DNA from: Chryseobacterium sp. JUb7 | GTDB lineage: Bacteria > Bacteroidota > Bacteroidia > Flavobacteriales > Weeksellaceae | Assembly: GCF_024806495.1 (NCBI RefSeq) | Contig: NZ_JANUFF010000010.1 | Location: 62,001-126,000, forward strand | Direction: 5' to 3' | Length of the DNA stretch: 64,000 nucleotides | Shown: piece after piece, positions 36,943 through 46,884 of the stretch | Position numbering within the stretch: the stretch's first letter is position 1 | Layout: each line of letters begins with the position of its first letter | Position numbers and translations under genes: made by a program | The notes under the pieces: model-generated | What the model was told of the DNA's origin: nothing | Seen by the model: the letters and a program-made list of their open reading frames with translations, nothing else | Database searches by the model: none

Positions 36943-37935
36943 TTAGAATTTTAAATCTATTTTTTCGCTTCCTTCCGTAATTTCTCCGATTTCGTAAGCA
37001 TCATCCAGAAGGTGCAATACTTTTTCTGCGTGTTCTGAATCTACAACAATGATCATTCCGACCCCCATGTTGAATGTTCCGAACATCTCTTCACGAGCTA
37101 CACCACCTCTTTTTTCCAACTCCAGCATAATGCTTGGAATCTGGATTTTTGAAGCATCAATCGTTGCACAAAGTCCCTCTCCGATAATTCTAGGAATATT
37201 TTCGTACAATCCTCCTCCTGTAATGTGAGCAATTCCGGAAACCTGTACCTCTTCAATTACTTTGTGAATATCTTTGTAATATAATCTGGTCGGAACCAAA
37301 AGTGTTTCATATAATGGCTTTCCTTCAAATTCTTCGTTGAAATCAGGGAATACTTTTCTTACCAGGGAGAATCCGTTTGAATGGAATCCTGAGCTTGGCA
37401 AAGCAATAATTTTGTTACCTGCTTTAATTTTAGAGCCGTCAATAATCTGATCTTTTTCAACGATTCCTACACAGAATCCGGCAACGTCATAATCTCCTGG
37501 CTGATACATACCGGGCATTTCAGCAGTTTCCCCGCCAATTAATGCACAGTTGTTATCTTTACAAGCTTCCACCATTCCTAAAACGATTTCTGCAGCAATT
37601 TCAGAATCCAGTTTTCCACAAGCCAGATAATCTAAAAAGAACAGAGGCTTTGCACCGTGACAAAGGATATCATTTGCACACATCGCGAAACAGTCTACAC
37701 CGATAGAATCATATTTCTTAGAATCTAAAGCTACTTTCAGCTTCGTTCCCACTCCATCCGTTCCTGAAACCAAAACAGGATTTTTGTATCCTCCGATCTC
37801 ATAGAAAGCTCCAAAACTTCCCAAATGATTCAATACATTGGAATTGTGAGTTTCCCCCACCGCTTTCTTGATCTTGTCAACGGTTTTGTATCCTTCTTCT
37901 TTGTCTACTCCTGCAGATTTGTAAGTGTTGCTCAT
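36943..37935 (-). CDS. purM: Phosphoribosylformylglycinamidine cyclo-ligase
   Basis: The 330-residue AIR synthetase shows YKSAGVDKEEGYKTVDKIKK at the N terminus, LVSGTDGVGTKLKVA (metal/ATP site), CANDILCHGAKPLFFLDYLA, GGETAEMPGMY and ITGGGLYENIPR. It is the first gene of the purine group transcribed leftwards (purM-purN-purH-purD-guaA). Confidence 0.95.
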   Translation of the reverse strand: MSNTYKSAGVDKEEGYKTVDKIKKAVGETHNSNVLNHLGSFGAFYEIGGYKNPVLVSGTDGVGTKLKVALDSKKYDSIGVDCFAMCANDILCHGAKPLFFLDYLACGKLDSEIAAEIVLGMVEACKDNNCALIGGETAEMPGMYQPGDYDVAGFCVGIVEKDQIIDGSKIKAGNKIIALPSSGFHSNGFSLVRKVFPDFNEEFEGKPLYETLLVPTRLYYKDIHKVIEEVQVSGIAHITGGGLYENIPRIIGEGLCATIDASKIQIPSIMLELEKRGGVAREEMFGTFNMGVGMIIVVDSEHAEKVLHLLDDAYEIGEITEGSEKIDLKF

Positions 37936-37946
37936 GTTTTATTTAG

Positions 37947-38015
37947 ATTTTTAGATGCTAGATTTCAGATTACAGATCATTTATAAATCTAATATCTGGT
38001 ATCTGATGTCTCTTA
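37947..38015. repeat. Family 2 intergenic repeat
   Basis: GATGCTAGATTTCAGATTACAG at the left and AATATCTGGTATCTGATGTC at the right form an imperfect dyad just upstream of purM. Confidence 0.45.
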
Positions 38016-38045
38016 TCTTTATATTACTTTTATTCAAATTTAGAA

Positions 38046-38185
38046 AACAAAAAAGCCGACAATCTTAGTAGATTATCGGCCAGTATTTTATCTCAGAATT
38101 TCAGAGCCCACAATTTTCCCTTTCTCGGAAAAACATTCTTTATGGGAGGTCTGAATTTTCATCTTCTTTTCTTTTTGCAAAGATA
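38046..38185 (-). ncRNA. Candidate small structured RNA (or 24-codon mRNA) with own promoter and terminator
   Basis: On the minus strand TATCTTTG (38178-38185) fits the -7 consensus. A strong terminator (stem GCCGATAATC / GATTGTCGGC at 38055-38080, then six Ts) would give a transcript of about 125 bases. Its centre folds as one long interrupted hairpin. AATTCAGA (38150-38157) pairs with TCTGAAATT (38097-38105, one bulge), CCCAT pairs with GTGGG inside it, and TTTTCC with GGAAAA at the tip. The same stretch encodes a 24-residue ORF (MKIQTSHKECFSEKGKIVGS..., 38088-38162). I cannot tell which product matters. Alternatively the terminator serves the FMN reductase gene upstream. Confidence 0.45.
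38055..38080 (-). terminator. Strong minus-strand terminator
   Basis: Arms GCCGATAATC / GATTGTCGGC (one G-U) are followed by TTTTTTGTTTT on the minus strand. Confidence 0.8.
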
Positions 38186-38209
38186 TTAATTTTAAATTAA
38201 TATTCAAAT

Positions 38210-38761
38210 CTATTTTTCAAGGATAGATTCGATAGCCGAAATTTTCTGAATTTTCTCTTTTAATTCACTGTCTTTCTCTTCATTAGATATTTTCTGAGCC
38301 GATTTATCAAAATTATCATTGAAGAAAGGAAGTGTAAATGTATCCACAATATTTCCACCATGAAGCGGGAAACGTTTTTCAGCAGCTTCTAAAACTCCTA
38401 ATCCACCTCTACCTCCGGGAGCTGTTGCCATCAACAACATTGGAACCTGGTTCCATACTGCTCTGTCTTTTATTCTCGAAGTCCAGTCGAATACATTTTT
38501 AAATGCTGTTGAGTATGTTCCGTTGTGCTCTGAAAGTGAAATTAAAAGCACATCTGCACCGTCAATTTTTGCAGCAAAATCGTGAGCTTCCTGTGGAACT
38601 CCGCTTTCTGCTTCTCTCTGATGTTTGTAGATGGGCATTTCAAAATCATTCATATCTACAATTTCCACCTCAGCATTTTCGATTAATGATGAAGCATAAG
38701 AGACTAAAAATTTATTGATTGACGTTTCGGAATTACTTCCGGCTATTGCTAAAATTTTCAT
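38210..38761 (-). CDS. NADPH-dependent FMN reductase-type flavoprotein
   Basis: The 183-residue flavodoxin-fold protein has the phosphate loop IAGSNSETSINKFL, LLISLSEHNGTYSTAFKNVFDW (FMN/NADPH site) and LLMATAPGGRGGLGVLEAA. The family transfers electrons from NAD(P)H through FMN to quinones or other acceptors. The physiological substrate is unknown. It stands between the candidate small RNA and the repeat before the pirin gene. Confidence 0.88.
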   Translation of the reverse strand: MKILAIAGSNSETSINKFLVSYASSLIENAEVEIVDMNDFEMPIYKHQREAESGVPQEAHDFAAKIDGADVLLISLSEHNGTYSTAFKNVFDWTSRIKDRAVWNQVPMLLMATAPGGRGGLGVLEAAEKRFPLHGGNIVDTFTLPFFNDNFDKSAQKISNEEKDSELKEKIQKISAIESILEK

Positions 38762-38850
38762 TGTTTTTTATCTATTTTAAAGTAAAGTTATTTTTAATTG
38801 CTGGCGCAAAGGTCGGGAAGATTTTTGTTAAAATCTAATATTTTACGTTT

Positions 38851-38912
38851 TTAACCACCCCGTCAAAAATTCTTTGAATTTTCGCCACCCCTCCGGTGGA
38901 GAGGAATTTTTA
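38851..38912. repeat. ACCACCCCGTC-type intergenic repeat, family 4
   Basis: TTAACCACCCCGTCAAAAATTCTTTGAATTTT..CACCCCTCCGGTGGAGAGG. It shares order and spacing with 36216-36286, and its CCTCCGGTGGAGAGG end is a short hairpin. Confidence 0.6.
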
Positions 38913-38938
38913 CTCTGCGAAATTATTTTGCTTTTTAA

Positions 38939-39667
38939 TTATCTTAAATATGATGGTAATTCCATTGGAACTTCCATTAAAAGGATCTCTGTGTCTTCTA
39001 CAGCCTCGATATTAAAACTTTGAGAGTCCCAGATTCCTAATCCGTCTCTTTCATTTAAAATTCTGTCGCCTATTTTTGCACTTCCTTTTAATACAAAGGC
39101 ATATACTCCGTTTCCTTTTTTGTTAAGTATATAATTTTTGCCGTTTCCTTTGGTAAAATTAGCCAGATTAAACCAAGCATCCTGATGAATCCATACTCCG
39201 TCGTCGTTTTTATTAGGTGACAAAATCTGCTGAAATCCGTTGATTTTTTCGCCATTTTTAATACTTTTCTGATCGTATCTTGGTTCAACATTTTCTTCTT
39301 TTGGAAAAACCCAAATCTGTAAGAATTTTACAGCTTCGTCTTTATTTTTATTATATTCACTGTGCATCACGCCTGTTCCGGCACTCATCACCTGAATTTC
39401 TCCTTTTTTGATAACAGCTGTTGTTCCCATAGAATCTTTATGTTCCAAATCGCCTTCCAAAGGGATAGAAATGATTTCCATGTTTTTGTGTGGGTGCGTT
39501 CCAAATCCCATTCCCTGAGAAACGGTGTCGTCATTCAAAACTCTCAAAACTCCGAAATGTGTTCTTTCATTATTTTGATAATTGGCAAAACTGAATGTAT
39601 GGTAAGAATCTAACCAACCGTGATTGGCATGACCTCTTGTATCTGCTTTATGATATACTGTTTTCAT
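38939..39667 (-). CDS. Pirin-family protein
   Basis: The 242-residue bicupin has the pirin motif FGTHPHKNMEIISIPLEGDLEHKDSMG, with the metal-binding His pair, and SAGTGVMHSEYN supplying further ligands. Related YhhW-type proteins show quercetin 2,3-dioxygenase activity in vitro. The natural role here is unknown. Length is typical of the short pirin group. Confidence 0.9.
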   Translation of the reverse strand: MKTVYHKADTRGHANHGWLDSYHTFSFANYQNNERTHFGVLRVLNDDTVSQGMGFGTHPHKNMEIISIPLEGDLEHKDSMGTTAVIKKGEIQVMSAGTGVMHSEYNKNKDEAVKFLQIWVFPKEENVEPRYDQKSIKNGEKINGFQQILSPNKNDDGVWIHQDAWFNLANFTKGNGKNYILNKKGNGVYAFVLKGSAKIGDRILNERDGLGIWDSQSFNIEAVEDTEILLMEVPMELPSYLR

Positions 39668-39824
39668 ATTGTGATTATTTATGGTACAAATGTACGGTGT
39701 GCGCGTTGAGAAAATATTGATGTAAGGTAAGAAAGGATGAAAATTGAATGATCAATTTTTAATCTTTTGGCTAAATTCGGTTGTATTTTTTGCAAAACTG
39801 GATAAAGCCCGTTCTTATTGATTT

Positions 39825-39862
39825 TTCCCACAGATTTCGCAGATTTACACAGATGATTGTGG
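39825..39862. repeat. CACAGATTTCGCAGATTTACACAGAT-type repeat
   Basis: A short dispersed-repeat-like stretch lies in the 284-base gap between the pirin gene and the next lipoprotein gene. It accounts for a spurious 69-codon frame at 39679-39888. No gene is visible in the gap. Confidence 0.35.
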
Positions 39863-39889
39863 TTATTTGTGAGATGAACATAGTACATT

Positions 39890-39919
39890 AAAAAGCGGAT
39901 TCTTTTGAACCCGCTTTTT
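39890..39919 (-). terminator. Terminator after the hypothetical lipoprotein
   Basis: Arms AAAAAGCGG..TTC / GAA..CCGCTTTTT (one mismatch) close a TTTT loop 32 bases beyond the stop of the gene at 39952. Confidence 0.75.
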
Positions 39920-39951
39920 GATTATTTTTATTTTAAAATTCGATTATTAAA

Positions 39952-40422
39952 TTAACGAACAAGAGAATAGATTAAAAAACCAATACCGGCATACGCAACA
40001 ACAGTAATAATATCAGCGATAGGCTGTGAAAAGCGTTTTTCAGCAATTCTTTCAGCATTGATCTGATTCTTATGGAATTTCAGCGTTTTTTTGGCATTAC
40101 GAACCGGATGTGCAACCAGGCTGTCACCTTCCCACTTATCAACTATTACTTTATATGCCTTTCCATCAACATCAATTCTAACATTTTTATTCGGTGCAAG
40201 CTTCTCCTGAATATTGATAGGCGCAGGCGTTTGAGGTAAATTAGGGCTTTGTCGCTCACTTATTACATTGTCAGTTTGCGTAGGAGTTTTATTAGCAATC
40301 GTTGTACTATTTTTAGATCCAGCTTTATTATCGACCAATGGATCTACTGGCTTTTTAACCTGGTAGGTATAGCAGCTCACAAGAGAAAATGATATAATGA
40401 TGAGATAAAGATTCTTTCGCAT
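39952..40422 (-). CDS. Hypothetical lipoprotein with C-terminal membrane helix
   Basis: The 156-residue protein has lipobox VSCY (Cys about residue 17). A Pro/Thr/Asn-rich linker follows, then a small basic domain (VRIDVDGKAYKVIVDKWEGDSLVAHPVRN) and a terminal hydrophobic helix (DIITVVAYAGIGFLIYSLV). I recognise no family. A lipid anchor plus a transmembrane helix is unusual but seen in other small Bacteroidota envelope proteins. Confidence 0.65.
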   Translation of the reverse strand: MRKNLYLIIISFSLVSCYTYQVKKPVDPLVDNKAGSKNSTTIANKTPTQTDNVISERQSPNLPQTPAPINIQEKLAPNKNVRIDVDGKAYKVIVDKWEGDSLVAHPVRNAKKTLKFHKNQINAERIAEKRFSQPIADIITVVAYAGIGFLIYSLVR

Positions 40423-40611
40423 GCGTCAAATTTAAGAATTAAACGGAATATTCCATATTTTCTTTTGAAAGATACTGTTTTTTTAAAATTTATTTATGTT
40501 GAAAAAAAGGTCAGCATTTAATGAAAACTACAATGAAAATATAAGTTGAACAATACTTTAGCAATTTGTAAATCAAATACTTTTGTTTATTTTGATGGCA
40601 TATTTTAAATT

Positions 40612-40635
40612 AAAAACGAACCGAAGTCCGTTTTA
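40612..40635 (-). terminator. UUCG-tetraloop terminator after the MFS transporter
   Basis: On the minus strand ACGGAC-TTCG-GTTCGT forms a fully paired stem (one G-U) closed by the very stable C(UUCG)G tetraloop, then a T-run. Confidence 0.8.
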
Positions 40636-40653
40636 TTGAGTTAAAATTTTACT

Positions 40654-42072
40654 TTAAAAATGCACCTGCTGAATCTCTTCTTCGATTTCTTTTGGTGTTT
40701 CGTCATCAGATTTAATGAAAAACAATGTTAAAACCGCTCCCAAAAGCATACAAACACCACCGACCACTACATAATCAATCGCCTGTTTGCCAAAAAATCC
40801 GCTAACAATAGGACCACCGAAAATTCCGTTGATAATTTGAGGAATCACAATGAAAAAATTAAAAATCCCCATATAAACCCCCATTTTCTTTTGCGGAATT
40901 ACTTCAATCAGCATTGCATAAGGCATCGCTAAAATACTTGCCCAGGCGAATCCCAATCCAATCATTGAAATCCAAAGAAGGTTGACATCTTTTATGAAAT
41001 ACATTGAAATTAATCCTATTCCCCCAAAAGCTAATGCCAATGCATGGGTCTGTTTTTTTCCAATCCATTTAGCGATCGGCGTTAATAAAAACGCAAACGG
41101 AATTGCCCAAAGATTGTACATCCCGAATAATTTCCCTGTTAAATCTCCGGCATTATTGAAAGCTTTTGAGTGGGTATCATCAGGTGAAAGTCCGAAATGA
41201 TGAGTTGCCAGTGCACTCGTTGTAAAAACCCACATCGTAAACAATGCAAACCATGAGAAAAACTGCACCGCACCCAGTCTTTTCATCTGTGACGGAATAT
41301 TTGAAAAATCTTTAAAAATATCCGTAAACTTTGAAGGCTCTTCCACTACTTCTTTTCCGCCTTCAAACTCTGCAAATTCCTCAGGAGAATATTCTTTTGT
41401 TGTAAATATGGTATAAAGTATCGTCAATAAAAGAAATCCTGCGCCTACATAAAATGAATAAATCACATTATCTGCTACAAAACCAGCCTGGGCTTCGTTT
41501 GAGACTCCCAGCTTCGTTAACCAGTCGGGCAAATATGAACCGATAACCGCCCCGATTCCAATTAAAATCGTCTGTACTGAAAACCCGATTGTTCCCTGAT
41601 GTTTCGGCAGCATATCTCCTACCAAAGCACGGAAAGGCTCCATTGCCACGTTGATTGAAGCGTCCATCATCGCCAGAAAAATGACGGCCAACAATAAAAC
41701 ATTCGCTGCCATCATTTGTGTTGCAGAAGCTGCATTTGGAAGCATGACCAAACCTATGGCACATAAAACCGCCCCAATTAAAAAGTAAGGCTTTCTTCTA
41801 CCAAGAGGACTCCATGTGTTGTCTCCCATATGACCGATAATTGGCTGAACAATCAATCCCGTAACGGGAGCTACCAGCCAAAACCATGATAACTCATGAA
41901 CATCTGCTCCGAAATTAGCCAGAATTCGGCTCGCATTTCCGTTTTGCAGACCAAAAGCCATCTGGATGCCCAAAAATCCCATACTCATGTTGATGATTTG
42001 AGCCATGGATAAATTGGGTTTTACTTTTTTTCCAAATTTTCCGGCCTCATATCTTCCCGCTATTTCTGCCAT
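40654..42072 (-). CDS. MFS sugar transporter, SLC45/GPH-like
   Basis: The 472-residue protein has about 12 hydrophobic segments and begins MAEIAGRYEAGKFGKKVKPNLSMAQIINMSMGF. The loop motif PIIGHMGDNTWSPLGRRKPYFLIGA is characteristic of the maltose/sucrose-proton symporter (SLC45-like) group. It probably imports maltose or related oligosaccharides across the inner membrane, which fits the amylase gene nearby. Its ATG shares one base with the upstream gene's stop (TAATG), so the two are coupled. Confidence 0.88.
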   Translation of the reverse strand: MAEIAGRYEAGKFGKKVKPNLSMAQIINMSMGFLGIQMAFGLQNGNASRILANFGADVHELSWFWLVAPVTGLIVQPIIGHMGDNTWSPLGRRKPYFLIGAVLCAIGLVMLPNAASATQMMAANVLLLAVIFLAMMDASINVAMEPFRALVGDMLPKHQGTIGFSVQTILIGIGAVIGSYLPDWLTKLGVSNEAQAGFVADNVIYSFYVGAGFLLLTILYTIFTTKEYSPEEFAEFEGGKEVVEEPSKFTDIFKDFSNIPSQMKRLGAVQFFSWFALFTMWVFTTSALATHHFGLSPDDTHSKAFNNAGDLTGKLFGMYNLWAIPFAFLLTPIAKWIGKKQTHALALAFGGIGLISMYFIKDVNLLWISMIGLGFAWASILAMPYAMLIEVIPQKKMGVYMGIFNFFIVIPQIINGIFGGPIVSGFFGKQAIDYVVVGGVCMLLGAVLTLFFIKSDDETPKEIEEEIQQVHF

Positions 42073-42584
42073 TACTGCTTCAATTTTTGAATTAATACAT
42101 CTTCGATTGGCGTTTTTTCCACCACCACTTTATCTACAACCTCATTCGGAACGGTCACAGAAAGTACGTATTGTTTCACTTTCCAGGCTCCGTTGATTTT
42201 TTCTACCACTCCAGAACCACGACAGATTTTCATTTGGGTATCCAGTAATTCATCAAACCATGCCAGCTTACCGTCTTTACTGAAATAGATATTTCTTTTT
42301 AGTGAAGTAAAATTCCACGTTCTTTTTTTATCGAAATAAGGTTTTGCCCAAACCATGAATGCTTTTTTATCCCAAACTTCGGTGGCATCCGTTCCGATAA
42401 ATGTGGATTCGTCTGCGAAATAATTGAAATACGTTGTAAAATCAGCTTTTGCTGCCGCAACATTGAAACCATCGAGCATTGTTCCGATTGCTGTTTTGTC
42501 TTTATCGAATTTTGATTGAGCTGAAATGCTTGTAAAGCTCACGACAAATAGGACGAAGGTGAAGAATATTGTTGTTTTTTTCAT
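42072..42584 (-). CDS. Secreted NTF2/SnoaL-like protein
   Basis: The 170-residue protein has a signal peptide (near SISAQ) and then an NTF2-like alpha+beta fold of the DUF4440 type (AIGTMLDGFNVAAAKADFTTYFNYFADESTFIGTDATEVW). Members are common in Bacteroidota and of unknown role. It is translationally coupled to the sugar transporter. Confidence 0.8.
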   Translation of the reverse strand: MKKTTIFFTFVLFVVSFTSISAQSKFDKDKTAIGTMLDGFNVAAAKADFTTYFNYFADESTFIGTDATEVWDKKAFMVWAKPYFDKKRTWNFTSLKRNIYFSKDGKLAWFDELLDTQMKICRGSGVVEKINGAWKVKQYVLSVTVPNEVVDKVVVEKTPIEDVLIQKLKQ

Positions 42585-42620
42585 GTTTAATTTTGAATTT
42601 TTAAATTCTATTTTTATATA

Positions 42621-42651
42621 AACCTCACAGATTTTAAAAACCTGTGAGGTT
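42621..42651. repeat. CCTCACAG/CTGTGAGG hairpin
   Basis: Perfect 10-base arms AACCTCACAG / CTGTGAGGTT surround an AT-rich loop, in the 214-base gap downstream of the amylase gene. It may terminate the amylase transcript weakly. Dispersed-repeat-like sequence (CAAAGGCGTTT..TCACAAAG) fills much of the rest to 42780. Confidence 0.5.
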
Positions 42652-42798
42652 TGAGACTGTATTTAGTTTTTTAAACTCAAAGGACACAAAGTTTTCTTTT
42701 TACTACTAAACTTTTTTAAGTTCGCAAAGGCGTTTCACTTAACTAAGATCACAAAGATTTGACTGTGAAATTTGTTCAGCTATTTATGTCATTCGTGT

Positions 42799-44687
<1,889 letters not shown>

Positions 44688-44712
44688 TTATATTCTGATC
44701 TACTTTTTCCTT

Positions 44713-45774
44713 TTACTTCTCTTCATTTACTTTTGAATATACTATGCAAAATAAGGTTTCGTCTTTATTAACAGGTGGAGTTCCTACTTTATATAGAATA
44801 ACTCCGTCTGTAGTACAAATGATATTTTGTTTTTTCTTTCCGAATTCATCTGTGATATAGCCTAGATTCTGGTTTTTCCTAACCCAGTCTCCGTTTTTCA
44901 GATCACTGTAAAAAATTCCGCTTTCAGGAGACCGGATGTACTCCTGTTGATTGAAAAATACAGGTGCTTTTCTCTTCTTAAGTTTTGATTTTCCACGTAC
45001 ATAATTTCCAGAATGTGCCAGCATATTATAGACAGCAGTTTTTATCATCTCCACATTTTCCTGTTGCACTGTTCCCAGCTTGCCGGCTTCAATGCTTAAC
45101 GCAGTAATCCCCTGTTGAGTTGCCTGTTTGAAAGCATATTTTGCAGGTTCGTCCGGTGTTAAATTATATGGATAAGAAACGAGACGTCTGATTTGTGACT
45201 GAACCGACAGGTCATAAGCGAGTTTTGTATTTTCTGGAGTATCTTTCCTGTCATAATAACATACAAAAGGCATCAGATCCTCATTAGCATCTCCTCCGTG
45301 AATGTCTAAAAATACAGTCGAATTGGAAATGATTTCTTTTGTAATAATATTTGCAATCTGATCGGTTGGTGTTCCGTCTGAAGAACCCGGAAAAGCATTA
45401 TTTAAATTTTTATGGTCTAATGGATTAACGAAAGGGGTTCTTTTTTGAAAAGCCTCAACATTGGCAATAGGTACGATAATTAAGGTTCCTTTTATTTCCT
45501 CAGGTTTTATTTCTTTTAATATTTCCTGAACAGCAATGATTGGTGGATATTCATAACCGTGAATCCCTGCAACAATACTGAAAACGGGACCTTTTTCTTT
45601 TCCTTTAATCACCGTTACCGGCAGATAAGTTTCTTGAGCATCACCCTTAACTGTAAACACTATATCTTTTCTGAATGCCCCGTTCTGCGCCATTATCTTA
45701 CTGATATTTTGCGCATTAGACCACACACTCATCATGATCAGTGATACCAGAACTGCTTTCTTCATTTTTTTCAT
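44713..45774 (-). CDS. Succinylglutamate desuccinylase/aspartoacylase-family zinc hydrolase, exported
   Basis: The 353-residue protein has a signal peptide (cleavage near SNAQ). Zinc ligands are in VAGIHGYEYPP (His-x-x-Glu) and FLDIHGGDANE (His), as in the M14 AstE/AspA group. A C-terminal beta-rich domain (GIFYSDLKNGDWVRKNQNLGYITDEFG) resembles a lipoyl-like extension common in these. It would hydrolyse an amide of an acylated amino acid or peptide. A longer frame begins at an ATG at 45807, overlapping the upstream gene by 8 bases. The start at 45774 gives a cleaner signal peptide. Confidence 0.82.
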   Translation of the reverse strand: MKKMKKAVLVSLIMMSVWSNAQNISKIMAQNGAFRKDIVFTVKGDAQETYLPVTVIKGKEKGPVFSIVAGIHGYEYPPIIAVQEILKEIKPEEIKGTLIIVPIANVEAFQKRTPFVNPLDHKNLNNAFPGSSDGTPTDQIANIITKEIISNSTVFLDIHGGDANEDLMPFVCYYDRKDTPENTKLAYDLSVQSQIRRLVSYPYNLTPDEPAKYAFKQATQQGITALSIEAGKLGTVQQENVEMIKTAVYNMLAHSGNYVRGKSKLKKRKAPVFFNQQEYIRSPESGIFYSDLKNGDWVRKNQNLGYITDEFGKKKQNIICTTDGVILYKVGTPPVNKDETLFCIVYSKVNEEK

Positions 45775-45799
45775 ATAAATAAAGATAATTAAATATATT

Positions 45800-46789
45800 T
45801 TAAACATCGGAAGCTTTTCGTGCGATCTTATTTGCGAGCCAGCTTACATAGAATAACTGGAAACTGTGATACACCATAACCGGAAGTAAAAACAGGACTT
45901 TCTGATCTTCAGGAATTCCCAATACCAATAAGAAAAGACTGCCGTGAACTAATGATTTTTTTGAACCACAAAAGGTCACCGTGATGATATCTTTAGCATT
46001 AAACTTCATTTTCCCCGCCAGAAACTGCAGAATATTATATACTGCGAAAAACAGGAAAACGACACTTAATGCAAGAATTAAAAATACAACGGATGGCACC
46101 GATACAAAAATATTCTCGATAAAGGCGGTTGAAAAACTTTCGTAGACAATTAATAAAATAATCAGTCTGTCAAATTCGGCGATCACGTTAGAATATTTTG
46201 TCACCCATTTTTTTAAAACAGGGTTTAAGAGAATTCCTAAAATAATAGGCAGCAATACTTTCATCAGCAATTGCTGTACAACTTCACCATGATTTCCTGA
46301 GCCTGAAGCTGGTTCTAAAAAAAAACTCATCAGAAGCGGGGTCATGACAATACCGATTAATCCGGAAATTGACGCATTAAAAATAGCAGAAGTAACATTT
46401 CCTTTGGCAATAGAAACCATGACAACCGACGAAGAAACCGTGGATGGCAGGCAGGCAAGAAAAAATACAGACAGCCAGATATTTTCATATTCCGAACCTT
46501 TTACCCAAGGATAAAACAGCAGGACAAGCAATGGAAAGAGGATAAAAGTCCCCGACTGAATCAGGAGGTGTAATTTCCAGTTGGAAATATCTTTTACGAC
46601 TTCTTTTAAATTAAGTTTAAGTCCGTACAGTAAAAAAATACCGGCAATACCCCAGTCTATAAAAGCTGAAAGATTGAAATACCTGTTGTACGATTCATGA
46701 AACGGGACCAGTTTTGCCATTAAGACCATTACGATTAACAGGAGAAGAAAAATATTCTGCTTGTTAAAAATTTTAGTCATCAACATCAT
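45800..46789 (-). CDS. Bile acid:sodium symporter-family (SBF-like) transporter
   Basis: The 329-residue protein has about nine to ten membrane helices and starts MTKIFNKQNIFLLLLIVMVLMAKLVP. It has the paired segments typical of the SBF-like group: AGIFLLYGLKLNLKEV, LPSTVSSSVVMVSIAKGN and a second half with FCGSKKSLVHG. Such proteins carry organic anions with sodium; the substrate is unknown. It begins after the terminator that closes the RiPP operon and is followed closely by the hydrolase gene. Confidence 0.83.
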   Translation of the reverse strand: MMLMTKIFNKQNIFLLLLIVMVLMAKLVPFHESYNRYFNLSAFIDWGIAGIFLLYGLKLNLKEVVKDISNWKLHLLIQSGTFILFPLLVLLFYPWVKGSEYENIWLSVFFLACLPSTVSSSVVMVSIAKGNVTSAIFNASISGLIGIVMTPLLMSFFLEPASGSGNHGEVVQQLLMKVLLPIILGILLNPVLKKWVTKYSNVIAEFDRLIILLIVYESFSTAFIENIFVSVPSVVFLILALSVVFLFFAVYNILQFLAGKMKFNAKDIITVTFCGSKKSLVHGSLFLLVLGIPEDQKVLFLLPVMVYHSFQLFYVSWLANKIARKASDV

Positions 46790-46820
46790 TAAATAAGAAT
46801 AAAATTGTTTGTAAATAAAA

Positions 46821-46851
46821 AATCCTTAAAGACAAGAATACTTTAAGGATT
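46821..46851 (-). terminator. Terminator closing the RiPP operon
   Basis: Perfect 11-base arms AATCCTTAAAG / CTTTAAGGATT with a 9-base loop are followed by a T-rich run on the minus strand. They begin 34 bases beyond the aspartic protease stop and separate this operon from the transporter gene. Confidence 0.8.
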
Positions 46852-46884
46852 ATAAAGTTAAGAAATATTTATTTTACAGCCTAC

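Noticed and set aside
39679-39888. 69-codon minus-strand ORF
   Set aside because: It runs through a dispersed CACAGATTTCGCAGATT-type repeat, has no plausible start context and reads as low-information sequence.
40423-40653. Short ORFs of under 20 codons in the gap before the MFS gene
   Set aside because: None has a promoter or conserved look; only the UUCG terminator is supported there.
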